A stretch of 21,186 nucleotides of DNA, taken from IMG/VR virus record IMGVR_UViG_3300028610_002473, positions 1-21,186 of that record; one strand, given 5' to 3'. Within the stretch, counting starts at the first letter, position 1; each line of letters begins with the position of its first letter. Positions 15,251 to 21,186 of this stretch are shown piece after piece. The stretch is from a virus. The notes below the pieces were generated by a model. It searched no databases. It was not told the DNA's origin and saw only the letters and a program-made list of their open reading frames with translations. The translations under genes were made by a program, and so were the position numbers.

Positions 15251-15772
15251 TTATTGATTCTTTTCGAATTCTCTTTCTTTATCCAACCATTCTTTTTCTT
15301 TCTTTTCCCAATCTTTTTGTTTTTCTTCAAATTTGTTTTCGAGATTTTTTACAGTTTCTCCCATTATCTGAGATGCATCTTCAACAAAACTTTTTCCATA
15401 TTTATTTATTCCATCTTTAAACATCTTTGCTACCTTAGGATTTTTCTTTAATATATCACTAACACCCAACATTATACCTCTTCCCAAACGTTTGAATGCT
15501 TTTCCAAATCCCATTTTTCTTATATCAGCTAATATAGATTCATCTATACCTTCTAATGTTTCATAAAATTCATTCTCTAAAACATCATCTTCATTTAATT
15601 CAGATTTTATTTCAAAGTCATTGAATTTTTTAAGATAAGTTTTTTTAAGTATACCTGATTCTCCTGGTTCTCCCTTTTCTCCAACTGGACATCCTTTATT
15701 CTTTTTTTCCTTAATTGATTCTACAACCTTTTCTTTTTCTACAGGTACTTCAAAATTTGCAAATTTTTCCAT
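15251..15772 (-). CDS. Coiled-coil protein with a short collagen-like stretch, before the tape-measure-like gene
   Basis: This 173-aa protein begins MEKFANFEVPVEKEKVVESI. A stretch at about 33-40 reads GEKGEPGES as Gly-X-Y triplets, too short for a stable collagen helix unless it is a relic or linker. An acidic middle (SELNEDDVLENEFYETLEGID) is followed by a basic amphipathic helix (MGFGKAFKRLGRGIMLGVSDILK). The C-terminus from about 135 is a continuous Lys/Glu-rich coiled coil. It starts 16 bases after a TATAAATA box, is the first gene of a late unit and ends 34 bases before the tape-measure-like gene. A tail-assembly factor is plausible from context. The precise family is not recognised. 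Confidence 0.7.
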   Translation of the reverse strand: MEKFANFEVPVEKEKVVESIKEKKNKGCPVGEKGEPGESGILKKTYLKKFNDFEIKSELNEDDVLENEFYETLEGIDESILADIRKMGFGKAFKRLGRGIMLGVSDILKKNPKVAKMFKDGINKYGKSFVEDASQIMGETVKNLENKFEEKQKDWEKKEKEWLDKEREFEKNQ

Positions 15773-15788
15773 GATGATAACTTTTATT

Positions 15789-15796
15789 TATTTATA
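15789..15796 (-). promoter_or_regulatory. TATAAATA late-type promoter before the tape-measure unit
   Basis: The minus strand reads TATAAATA, ending 16 bases before the ATG at 15772. It lies directly after the terminator at 15832-15861, so it would start a new late transcript covering the collagen-like and tape-measure-like genes. Confidence 0.6.
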
Positions 15797-15831
15797 TATT
15801 TATTTCAATAACTTTTTCTATTAATTCATGA

Positions 15832-15861
15832 CAAAAAAAAGGAGCCAATTGGCTCCTTTTT
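15832..15861 (-). terminator. Strong terminator between the baseplate and tape-measure units
   Basis: A GGAGCC/GGCTCC stem with an AATT centre is flanked by A residues on one side and T residues on the other, in both directions. On the minus strand it overlaps the stop of the small chaperone-like gene and ends in eight T residues. It is the cleanest intrinsic terminator in the right half. Confidence 0.93.
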
Positions 15862-16172
15862 TACATCTTTGGTATTTTTATGTTTGGCATCTTTGGTGAT
15901 TTGAATTTACCTGCCATTTTAGAATAATTCGGTATCGAATCTTGTTGGGATTTATTTGCACCTTTCTCTGCATCGTGTTTTTCTTTCAATAACTCTTGTA
16001 AATTTTCAAGTGTCATTTCATATTCATAATATGGCATGTTTTCAATTTCACTCGGTTGCATCCTTAAATGGTAATAAAGAGCCAATTTAGCTTTAAAAAA
16101 ATTCTCCAAATTTATCTTAAACATTGATAATATAGATTTTTTATCTACACTAATACCTGCAACTGCTTTCAT
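15861..16172 (-). CDS. Small tail-assembly chaperone-like protein
   Basis: This 103-aa protein starts 4 bases after the gp26-type gene. Its core reads KLALYYHLRMQPSEIENMPYYEYEMTLENLQELL at about 29-62. The pattern of a helix, a short loop with PSEIE-(N)MP, and a second helix is like that of small proteins that follow tail genes and act as tail-assembly chaperones. The tail is Lys/Met/Pro-rich (KMAGKFKSPKMPNIKIPKM) with repeated KMP/KIP units. The call rests on context and pattern only. A minor baseplate component is the alternative. The gene is closed by the terminator overlapping its stop. Confidence 0.55.
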   Translation of the reverse strand: MKAVAGISVDKKSILSMFKINLENFFKAKLALYYHLRMQPSEIENMPYYEYEMTLENLQELLKEKHDAEKGANKSQQDSIPNYSKMAGKFKSPKMPNIKIPKM

Positions 16173-16176
16173 ATTT

Positions 16177-17214
16177 TTAAATTAATTCTTCTTCAATATT
16201 ACTTCCTACAAATAATGATTTAATTCCACCTGGAAAAGAAACTGGCATCTCAATATTTGATTGACATTTTTCACATGATTGTACGAATTCTGTTTTGACA
16301 CCTATTTTCATCTTCTCAGCTAATCTATAAACAACAGTATATTTAGCAGTACTCCATCCCTGAAATTCCACTTTGTTATCAAATATAGATTTTTCGTTAA
16401 ATCCTCTCCATTCCTGAACCATGTAGGGAAGAACCTGTAAAAATGCTTTATCCCATTTTTCTCTCTTTTCCTCTTTCTTTTTTATATATGATGTAACTTC
16501 TTTCATAACACCTATACTTGGAGGACGCATTGCAAAATTACCTGCAGTTTTAGTTCTTATGTTAAAAACTTTTTCTTCATCATCATAATATTTTCCAAGA
16601 TCAATTTCTTCATCATAATACTGTAAAGAATTTGTTCTTAATTCATAAGAATTTTCATGTTGGCATTGATCACAAATAACTGGTATCATTAATTTATTTT
16701 CACCCTTACTAAATGTTAATTCTCTTACAGATAAAATAACGAATATTCTATCTTCTTCTAATATATCTTTATATGTTCCCTTTCTATCTCCTAATTGAAC
16801 TTTAACGCAAAAAGCTAAAATGTTATTTAATTTATCATCAACATCAAAAAGATTTGTTTCTTCTACTGTTGAAAAATCTCTAACCTCTTGAACACTTGCT
16901 GATCTTATAGATATTACTGTACCATACGGATAAAACTTACCCTTTGACGGTAAATTTTCTGTAACTATATCAATGTATCCCATTTTTTCTTCAAGAGCTT
17001 TTAATTCATCAGTAATACCATCTTCTTTTTTATACTTATGCATTTTAGCTTTTCCCAATGATTTATATTCTCCTTCTGTTTTAGATTCGGGTTCAACCTT
17101 TTCAGATTTAATGTCTTTTACATTTCCTAAAGATTTTTCTTTATCTTCAGTATCTTTTAAGATAGCTCTTTTTGCAGCTTCTTCAAATTTATCTTTCTCT
17201 TCTTTTTTAGCCAT
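16177..17214 (-). CDS. 26: T4 gp26-type baseplate hub protein with a predicted zinc site
   Basis: This 345-aa protein is likely a member of the T4 gp26-type baseplate family, which helps assemble the baseplate hub. The first 75 residues are Lys/Glu-rich and disordered-looking. The conserved part begins with LPSKGKFYPYG at 88-98, then ISIR (101-104), a DVDDKLNNIL segment (124-133) and EEDRIFVILSVREL (153-166). Two CxxC pairs, C181/C184 and C314/C317, could together hold one zinc ion. The C-terminal half has a W-rich piece (MVQEWRGF) and SFPGGIKSLF near the end. It is longer than T4 gp26 (about 208 aa) because of the N-terminal extension. It overlaps the upstream GIY-YIG gene by 8 bases. The family call is by pattern memory and less secure than the sheath or tube. 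Confidence 0.75.
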   Translation of the reverse strand: MAKKEEKDKFEEAAKRAILKDTEDKEKSLGNVKDIKSEKVEPESKTEGEYKSLGKAKMHKYKKEDGITDELKALEEKMGYIDIVTENLPSKGKFYPYGTVISIRSASVQEVRDFSTVEETNLFDVDDKLNNILAFCVKVQLGDRKGTYKDILEEDRIFVILSVRELTFSKGENKLMIPVICDQCQHENSYELRTNSLQYYDEEIDLGKYYDDEEKVFNIRTKTAGNFAMRPPSIGVMKEVTSYIKKKEEKREKWDKAFLQVLPYMVQEWRGFNEKSIFDNKVEFQGWSTAKYTVVYRLAEKMKIGVKTEFVQSCEKCQSNIEMPVSFPGGIKSLFVGSNIEEELI

Positions 17215-17710
17215 TTTTTACTTTTTTTGTTTCTTTAATAATTTTTTTAATGTGATCACCTGCATAACTTTTTTGTTCTTTCGTTTCTTCTTCTATATGC
17301 ATCTTAATTAAATCTCTAATATAAGATGATAGGGGAGGTGGTTTTCCACCTTCAGCAAAAGTCTTTCCTACTATTATATTATACAATTTTTCAATATCCT
17401 CTTTGGTCAATAATACTTGAATTTTTTCTGCTAATTTATATTTTCCTTCGATTTGAGATGGATGATTTCCACTACCTGCATTTTTATTTCTTAATTTTTC
17501 TCCTATATGAGTATAGTGTGCAATAAAATATTGCTCCCATTTTATACGTTGGGATTCAGGTATTTCTTTCAATACTTTAACCTTAATGTCGTTTTCATTA
17601 AATACTTTTTTATGAGCTTCTAATCTATTTTCTTCCTTAAATGCAGAACCTATATATTTATCTCCATTGGAAAAACTAAGCTCATAGATTTTAACTATCT
17701 TTTTTCCCAT
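17207..17710 (-). CDS. GIY-YIG nuclease-like protein with a ribbon-helix-helix-like tail
   Basis: The 167 aa start with a GIY-YIG nuclease pattern: IYEL at 8-11 (Y9), KYIGSA at 18-23 (Y19), NRLEAH at 28-33 (R29) and WEQYFIAHY at 58-66 with E59 at the catalytic glutamate position. Then come KLRNKNAGSGNHP at 72-84. All four key residues seem present although the first motif is IYEL, not GIY. The C-terminal segment KIQVLLTKEDIEKLYNII (97-114) followed by PPLSSYIRDLIKMHIEEE resembles a CopG/Arc ribbon-helix-helix unit. The gene follows a terminator and overlaps the gp26-type gene by 8 bases. It could be a homing-type endonuclease or a regulator. A pure RHH regulator is the alternative. Confidence 0.7.
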   Translation of the reverse strand: MGKKIVKIYELSFSNGDKYIGSAFKEENRLEAHKKVFNENDIKVKVLKEIPESQRIKWEQYFIAHYTHIGEKLRNKNAGSGNHPSQIEGKYKLAEKIQVLLTKEDIEKLYNIIVGKTFAEGGKPPPLSSYIRDLIKMHIEEETKEQKSYAGDHIKKIIKETKKVKNG

Positions 17711-17798
17711 TATATTACAATATTATAGTTTATATTATTATATTATATATCATTGAATATCGAGCAATTGTATTAAATTGACATAAAATTTAAATAAA

Positions 17799-17820
17799 AA
17801 AGCTCCAATTAAGGAGCTTT
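17799..17820 (-). terminator. Terminator after the 128-aa gene
   Basis: An 8-bp stem (AAAGCTCC/GGAGCTTT) with a 6-base loop follows the 128-aa gene stop by 3 bases on the minus strand. A TTTTTTATTT run comes after it. Confidence 0.85.
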
Positions 17821-17823
17821 GTT

Positions 17824-18210
17824 TTATTCGGTTGGTATTTCTTCTTCTGGTGGCATAATGCCAAACATCAGTTCTTTTTGTTTCTTTTTCTCTTTTTTAT
17901 CTTTTTCAATTTCTTTATGATCTTTATCTAGTTCTTTATCAGTATAAAATTCTAGTTTTATACTTTTATTGCCTTCTTTTTTTACAGCTTCTACTCTATA
18001 TTTATCTTTGTTATCAACGATAAAATCAACAAAATCATCTCTCAATTCTATATCTTCAGTTTTGATTAGAACCGATTTATTTTTTACGTCAACTACTTTA
18101 TGTGTAAAATCAGAATCGATATCTTTTAAATCTTTTACCAATTCTTTAAGATTATTCTGTAATTCGTTATCCTTTTTTGTAAACTCTTCGTATTCTAAAA
18201 GATGTTCCAT
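17824..18210 (-). CDS. Charged 128-aa protein with a possible targeting N-terminus
   Basis: This 128-aa protein is not recognised. It is dominated by Lys, Glu and Asp. The N-terminus MEHLLEYEEFTKKDNEL resembles that of the 64-aa protein at 18860-19054 (both have L-x-F/Y-EE-Y/F near residues 5-10). The middle (FTHKVVDVKNKSVLIK...IELRDDFVDFIVDNKDKYRVEAV) looks like alternating strands and helices, and residues 95-120 are a Lys/Glu-rich helix. It lies after the tail-tube gene and has a terminator on each side, so it could be transcribed alone. Function is open: it may be a small virion-associated or scaffold-type protein. Segments such as NLKE fit a loose L-x-E rule, but that is weak evidence. 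Confidence 0.66.
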   Translation of the reverse strand: MEHLLEYEEFTKKDNELQNNLKELVKDLKDIDSDFTHKVVDVKNKSVLIKTEDIELRDDFVDFIVDNKDKYRVEAVKKEGNKSIKLEFYTDKELDKDHKEIEKDKKEKKKQKELMFGIMPPEEEIPTE

Positions 18211-18228
18211 GTTTTAAATATTTTAATC

Positions 18229-18251
18229 TAAAAAGGGAGATAATATCTCCC
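18229..18251 (-). terminator. Terminator after the tail-tube gene
   Basis: A perfect 7-bp stem (GGGAGAT/ATCTCCC) with a 3-base loop lies 9 bases after the tube stop and runs into five T residues on the minus strand. The tube gene is highly expressed in relatives, so a dedicated terminator is reasonable. Confidence 0.88.
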
Positions 18252-18260
18252 TCTGAAAAA

Positions 18261-18809
18261 TTATGTCAACTCTTCTGTCCAGTGATCGGATCTAAATGCT
18301 ATAGTCATCTCCTGTGGATCTGCAGTGTCGTAATCGAGAGCATCAAGTGTTTCCAATGTTCCAGTTGGGAAACAATCTTTAAATGTTACCTTTCTAAAAA
18401 TATCACCCTTTCTGTTGTATTGAACAACTATCATTGTTCCAACATATTCTGTCTTTAATCCCATTTCACCAGTATGAGGATTGTAAATAATCGTGTACCA
18501 ATCTCTAAATTGTTTGTATAAATACATTTCATTTGCAATATTAAGGTTTAACGTAAATACAACACTTAAATCTACAAATGTTTGAGCAGGCATACCTGCA
18601 AAACTTCTATCAGTGAACTTGAACCTTTGACCAACTGGATCTATCGATGGATTAACACCCTGCATACCTGATATACTTTTTACATGTTCTAATATAAGAG
18701 CAGCATCATGGTTTAATGGTGTCAAAAATGTTATTTCGAATAAATTTGAGTGAACTACTTCAGATAAATTTATCGATGCTTTAGATTGGTCATAGTGTGG
18801 TAATGGCAT
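18261..18809 (-). CDS. 19: Tail tube protein (T4 gp19-like)
   Basis: This 182-aa protein forms the inner tail tube of contractile phages; T4 gp19 is of similar length (163 aa). The sequence follows the family pattern: an N-terminal segment ending in a beta strand (SNLFEITFLTP), a central VKSISGMQG segment, DPVGQRFKFTDRSFAG, then VFTLNLNIANEMYLYKQFRDWYTIIYNPHTGEMG at about 85-118, an immunity-type beta fold, and the closing DALDYDTADPQEMTIAFRSDHWTEEL. It lies between the sheath and the baseplate genes, as in T4. It follows the 64-aa gene by 50 bases. An AGATAGAGAAATG leader is the closest thing to a Shine-Dalgarno here. The terminator after it isolates the tube message. Confidence 0.93.
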   Translation of the reverse strand: MPLPHYDQSKASINLSEVVHSNLFEITFLTPLNHDAALILEHVKSISGMQGVNPSIDPVGQRFKFTDRSFAGMPAQTFVDLSVVFTLNLNIANEMYLYKQFRDWYTIIYNPHTGEMGLKTEYVGTMIVVQYNRKGDIFRKVTFKDCFPTGTLETLDALDYDTADPQEMTIAFRSDHWTEELT

Positions 18810-18859
18810 TTCTCTATCTTTTTTTTATTTAATTATATATTCGTTATTGAATACTAATT

Positions 18860-19054
18860 TTATTTTGTAGCATTCGCTTCATCAAATTCTTTCTTAGCAG
18901 CTAATACTTCATCTACTTTAGCCTTAACCTCGTCTTCTTTCAATACTTTAGAAAACAATGCTGTAAGTTCTTCTTCATTTAATTCAAAATCATAATTTTT
19001 AGAATTTATAGATTCTACTAAATTATATTCTTCAAATGTTAATATTTTTTTCAT
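18860..19054 (-). CDS. 64-aa acidic protein with a T4-like capsid-targeting N-terminus
   Basis: The N-terminus MKKILTFEEYNLVE|S (1-15) resembles the targeting sequences of T4 internal proteins such as IPIII (MKTYQEFIAE|A), where the prohead protease cuts after (L/I)-x-E. Here the residues LVE at 12-14 fit that rule. LNE at 25-27 could be a second site. The rest is acidic and helical (EEELTALFSKVLKEDEVKAKVDEVLAAKKEF). It sits between the sheath and tube genes, after the sheath terminator. It may be a packaged internal or scaffold-like protein. A tail-assembly role is equally possible given its place. Targeting is inference by analogy, since the T4 sequence is from memory. Confidence 0.66.
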   Translation of the reverse strand: MKKILTFEEYNLVESINSKNYDFELNEEELTALFSKVLKEDEVKAKVDEVLAAKKEFDEANATK

Positions 19055-19087
19055 TTTATTTTTTATTTTTAGTTTTAATATTTTAAG

Positions 19088-19115
19088 AAAATGCTAGCTT
19101 TTATACTAGCATTTT
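19088..19115 (-). terminator. Terminator after the tail sheath gene
   Basis: A perfect 10-bp stem (AAAATGCTAG/CTAGCATTTT) with an 8-base loop lies 13 bases after the sheath stop. It ends in TTTTCTTAAAAT on the minus strand, with no long pure T-run, so it is probably an efficient but leaky terminator. Confidence 0.85.
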
Positions 19116-19128
19116 CATTAGTTTAATT

Positions 19129-21186
19129 TTAAATAAATTCTCCAGTTGAAATTACACCAGTTTTAAGAATAGTTGTTCTATGAACAAGTATTTCTAAGCC
19201 TTTAACTGGTTCAACATAAGTATCTAAGATACCAATATTTTTATCAATCACTTCAGAAGTATTATTTGTTTCATCCATTATGTTTCTAAAATCATATACT
19301 CCATTATCTGCTTGTATTTGATTCATAAAATTATCTGCAAGAGTTTTAATCTCTAATCTTGTTTGAGGTGTGTTGAATTCAAAGATGAAATTCTTAAGAA
19401 TTGCTTCTATACCATCTTGAAGATATATCAATACTTCTCTTACATGTATACTTGACAATGCAGATTTGATATTTTGTTGTCCTGTTTTATTTGCAAAAAT
19501 AACTATTCCAGTTCCATTTTGGAATATAATTGGATTAATACCAAATGGTTCTAACCAATCTCTATCAATTCTATCGAAATTGTATTCAATTCCAACAACT
19601 CCTCTACCTGCAATTATGCCTCTTCTTGCACCTGCAACAATTGACCATGGAAGAGCTGCTACATATTTATCAATAAAATTATTTGATATGTAACCTGCTG
19701 GTGGAACTGTTACGTTTCTACCTCTATCTCTTACCACTAAGTATGGTGCATAATATCCTGCAAAGTTTGAACCAGATGTGATACCTGGTAGTGTATAAAG
19801 TAAAGTTGGATTTTTTGTTAAATCTCCACCTTCTGAAATCATTTTAGTACTTACCAATCCATTTGCATCCAAGAATAATGGAGTTGTTGAATCAGAAAAG
19901 TTTTTCATAGATGGTGCATTAAGAATAGCAAAAGCATTTTGTCTTTCTTTTGCAAGATTTGCTAAAATAGCTTTTGAACTTGATTCTATACCCAATCCAA
20001 ATGAATCTACAATATATCTAAATGTGATATTATCTTTATCAATTAATGCATTGAATAATTGAGTTCCTGATAATGTATCATAAAGAATATTGTTTTGTTG
20101 ATCCATTGTATTATTTGGTAAATGATATGATGTATGTGTAAATCCATTCATTGAAGTTAATGTATAATAATCTACCCAATTTGTGATAGCATCATAAACT
20201 TCTATAGAATCTACACTTGCAATATCTTTAACAAGAACTGGACCAACAGTTGTAACTGTTAGAACTGTTCCAGTTTTAGATATTGTAACTATTCTAGTTA
20301 ATCTAGATGGTCCAGTTGTTCCACCATCATCACCAACCAAGAACATTCCTGGAGCTAAATCAGCTTCATAATCAGTATGTACTGTTACAACATTTGCTAA
20401 TGTACCTGAAGTAGCCGGTATAGTTTTATTTAAAGCTCCTTTAAGTGTTTGAACATTAAGTGTTCCAAGAGCAAGAGCAACATCACTTGAATCAAAGAAT
20501 ATTTCCAAATAATCATAAGCAATAGCTCCTGTAAAATCTGCAGTTTGATATGCAGTAACATTTACAACAGGAATTGAATAAGTAGTATCTGAAATTAATG
20601 ATTCAGTATAACCTGCGGTATTCATAATTTTTGTACTTGTTGATATATTGAAATCTAAGTATCCAACTTCTCCTACTTGAGCATCTCCACTACTATCAGC
20701 ATCCCATACTATTCTATCTCCATCAGTTAATGTACCCAATGTATATGCAGTATATAAACTGTTAGAATAAGATGACATGAGTGTGCTTGAAGCAGCTCCT
20801 GTAGAACTATCAACATTATAATCTATATCTCCGTAATTAACATATTTTAAAGAATTACCTGCTAATGCACTATCAAATGCTGAATCTGTTACTCCACCAG
20901 TTGCACTGAATTCAATTAATGCAGTAGTTGCAGTAACTTGTTTTGTAATTACTGGAACAAATGTACCAGCATCACTCAAGAAATAAGAACCAAGTACTCT
21001 AGGGCTTAGTGTATTTGCTCTAAAAGTAGATGCAACAATTGCAGCATAAAAATCTGGATTAGTTGCAATATCAATTGTCATCAAAATATTTCCAGAAGTT
21101 GCAGTTGTTGGTGATATACCAATAGTATCTGTTATTGTGTTAGATGTAACATATGTTTGATCATATTCCAAATCTGATTTGATAGT
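19129..21186 (-). CDS. 18: Tail sheath protein (T4 gp18-like), 5' end missing
   Basis: This is the contractile tail sheath, whose subunits ring the tube and contract to drive it into the host. The frame is open to the window edge. The only candidate start near the edge is a TTG at 21171, and the codons before it (TIKSD) read through, so the true start is probably outside. The visible part is about 685 aa. The C-terminal half has the family pattern: RGRNVTVPPAGY, WSIVAGARRGIIAGRGV, DRDWLEPFGINPIIFQNGTGIVIFANKT, then LIYLQDGIEAILKNFIFEFN and TLADNFMNQIQADNGVYDF. The first half is Thr/Ser/Ala-rich and variable, probably surface domains. It is the first gene of the visible tail module and ends at a terminator. 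Confidence 0.93.
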   Translation of the reverse strand, partial: TIKSDLEYDQTYVTSNTITDTIGISPTTATSGNILMTIDIATNPDFYAAIVASTFRANTLSPRVLGSYFLSDAGTFVPVITKQVTATTALIEFSATGGVTDSAFDSALAGNSLKYVNYGDIDYNVDSSTGAASSTLMSSYSNSLYTAYTLGTLTDGDRIVWDADSSGDAQVGEVGYLDFNISTSTKIMNTAGYTESLISDTTYSIPVVNVTAYQTADFTGAIAYDYLEIFFDSSDVALALGTLNVQTLKGALNKTIPATSGTLANVVTVHTDYEADLAPGMFLVGDDGGTTGPSRLTRIVTISKTGTVLTVTTVGPVLVKDIASVDSIEVYDAITNWVDYYTLTSMNGFTHTSYHLPNNTMDQQNNILYDTLSGTQLFNALIDKDNITFRYIVDSFGLGIESSSKAILANLAKERQNAFAILNAPSMKNFSDSTTPLFLDANGLVSTKMISEGGDLTKNPTLLYTLPGITSGSNFAGYYAPYLVVRDRGRNVTVPPAGYISNNFIDKYVAALPWSIVAGARRGIIAGRGVVGIEYNFDRIDRDWLEPFGINPIIFQNGTGIVIFANKTGQQNIKSALSSIHVREVLIYLQDGIEAILKNFIFEFNTPQTRLEIKTLADNFMNQIQADNGVYDFRNIMDETNNTSEVIDKNIGILDTYVEPVKGLEILVHRTTILKTGVISTGEFI

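Noticed and set aside
17727-17734. TATAAACT, near the late consensus, before the GIY-YIG gene
   Set aside because: Only six of eight positions match, and the surrounding 80 bases are almost all A and T, so chance is likely.
18517-18524. TATAAATA on the plus strand
   Set aside because: It lies inside the tail-tube gene, on the strand with no genes.
1-21186. tRNA genes, CRISPR arrays, insertion sequences
   Set aside because: No cloverleaf-sized gap, no regularly spaced repeat array and no transposase or terminal inverted repeats were seen.

Overview
The window looks like part of the genome of a large, very AT-rich, T4-like contractile-tailed phage (myovirus). All credible genes lie on the minus strand and are packed tightly; no gene-free stretch reaches 300 bases, the longest gap being about 113 bases (17711-17823). 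The evidence is a T4-style tail module (sheath, tube, a gp26-type baseplate protein, a tape-measure-like protein), a T4-type fused topoisomerase II large subunit, a T4 Rnl1-type RNA ligase and a protein shaped like the T4 gp21 prohead protease. Starts are preceded by A-rich tracts, not Shine-Dalgarno sequences. That pattern, with the low GC content, would fit a Bacteroidota host, but this is inference and the sequence contains no direct host marker.

Layout, read right to left in the direction of transcription. (1) Tail module, 21186-15861: tail sheath (its 5' end runs off the window), a 64-aa protein with a T4-like capsid-targeting N-terminus, tail tube, a 128-aa charged protein, a GIY-YIG protein with a ribbon-helix-helix-like tail, a gp26-type baseplate protein and a small chaperone-like protein. 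Hairpin terminators follow the sheath, the tube, the 128-aa gene and the chaperone-like gene. (2) Second structural block, 15796-10202: a TATAAATA late-type promoter, a 173-aa protein with a short collagen-like stretch, a 1362-aa tape-measure-like protein built from two families of hydrophobic tandem repeats, an unknown 92-aa protein, then a second TATAAATA box and a gp21-like protein that seems to lack the catalytic serine. (3) RNA-repair block, 10176-7108: a 79-aa protein, a CCA-adding-type nucleotidyltransferase, the Rnl1-type RNA ligase and two small proteins, behind a promoter-like motif. (4) Membrane block, 7073-5444: a small single-span protein and an SPFH/band-7 protein, behind a near-identical copy of the same motif and closed by a strong terminator. 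(5) Left block, 5420-1: two translationally coupled unknown genes (one with cysteine clusters), the topoisomerase, two tandem paralogues and small unknown genes.

The non-coding signals suggest two expression classes. TATAAATA boxes sit before the structural-type genes, while a WTTATATTTAY motif lies 30-33 bases before the start codons of the repair, membrane and topoisomerase units. The topoisomerase has both. The most notable points are the coupled tRNA-repair pair, the SPFH pair, the apparently inactive prohead-protease relative, the T4-style targeting and cleavage motif in the 64-aa protein, the tape-measure repeats, and a 300-bp tandem duplication that carried the 3' end of the topoisomerase gene with it.
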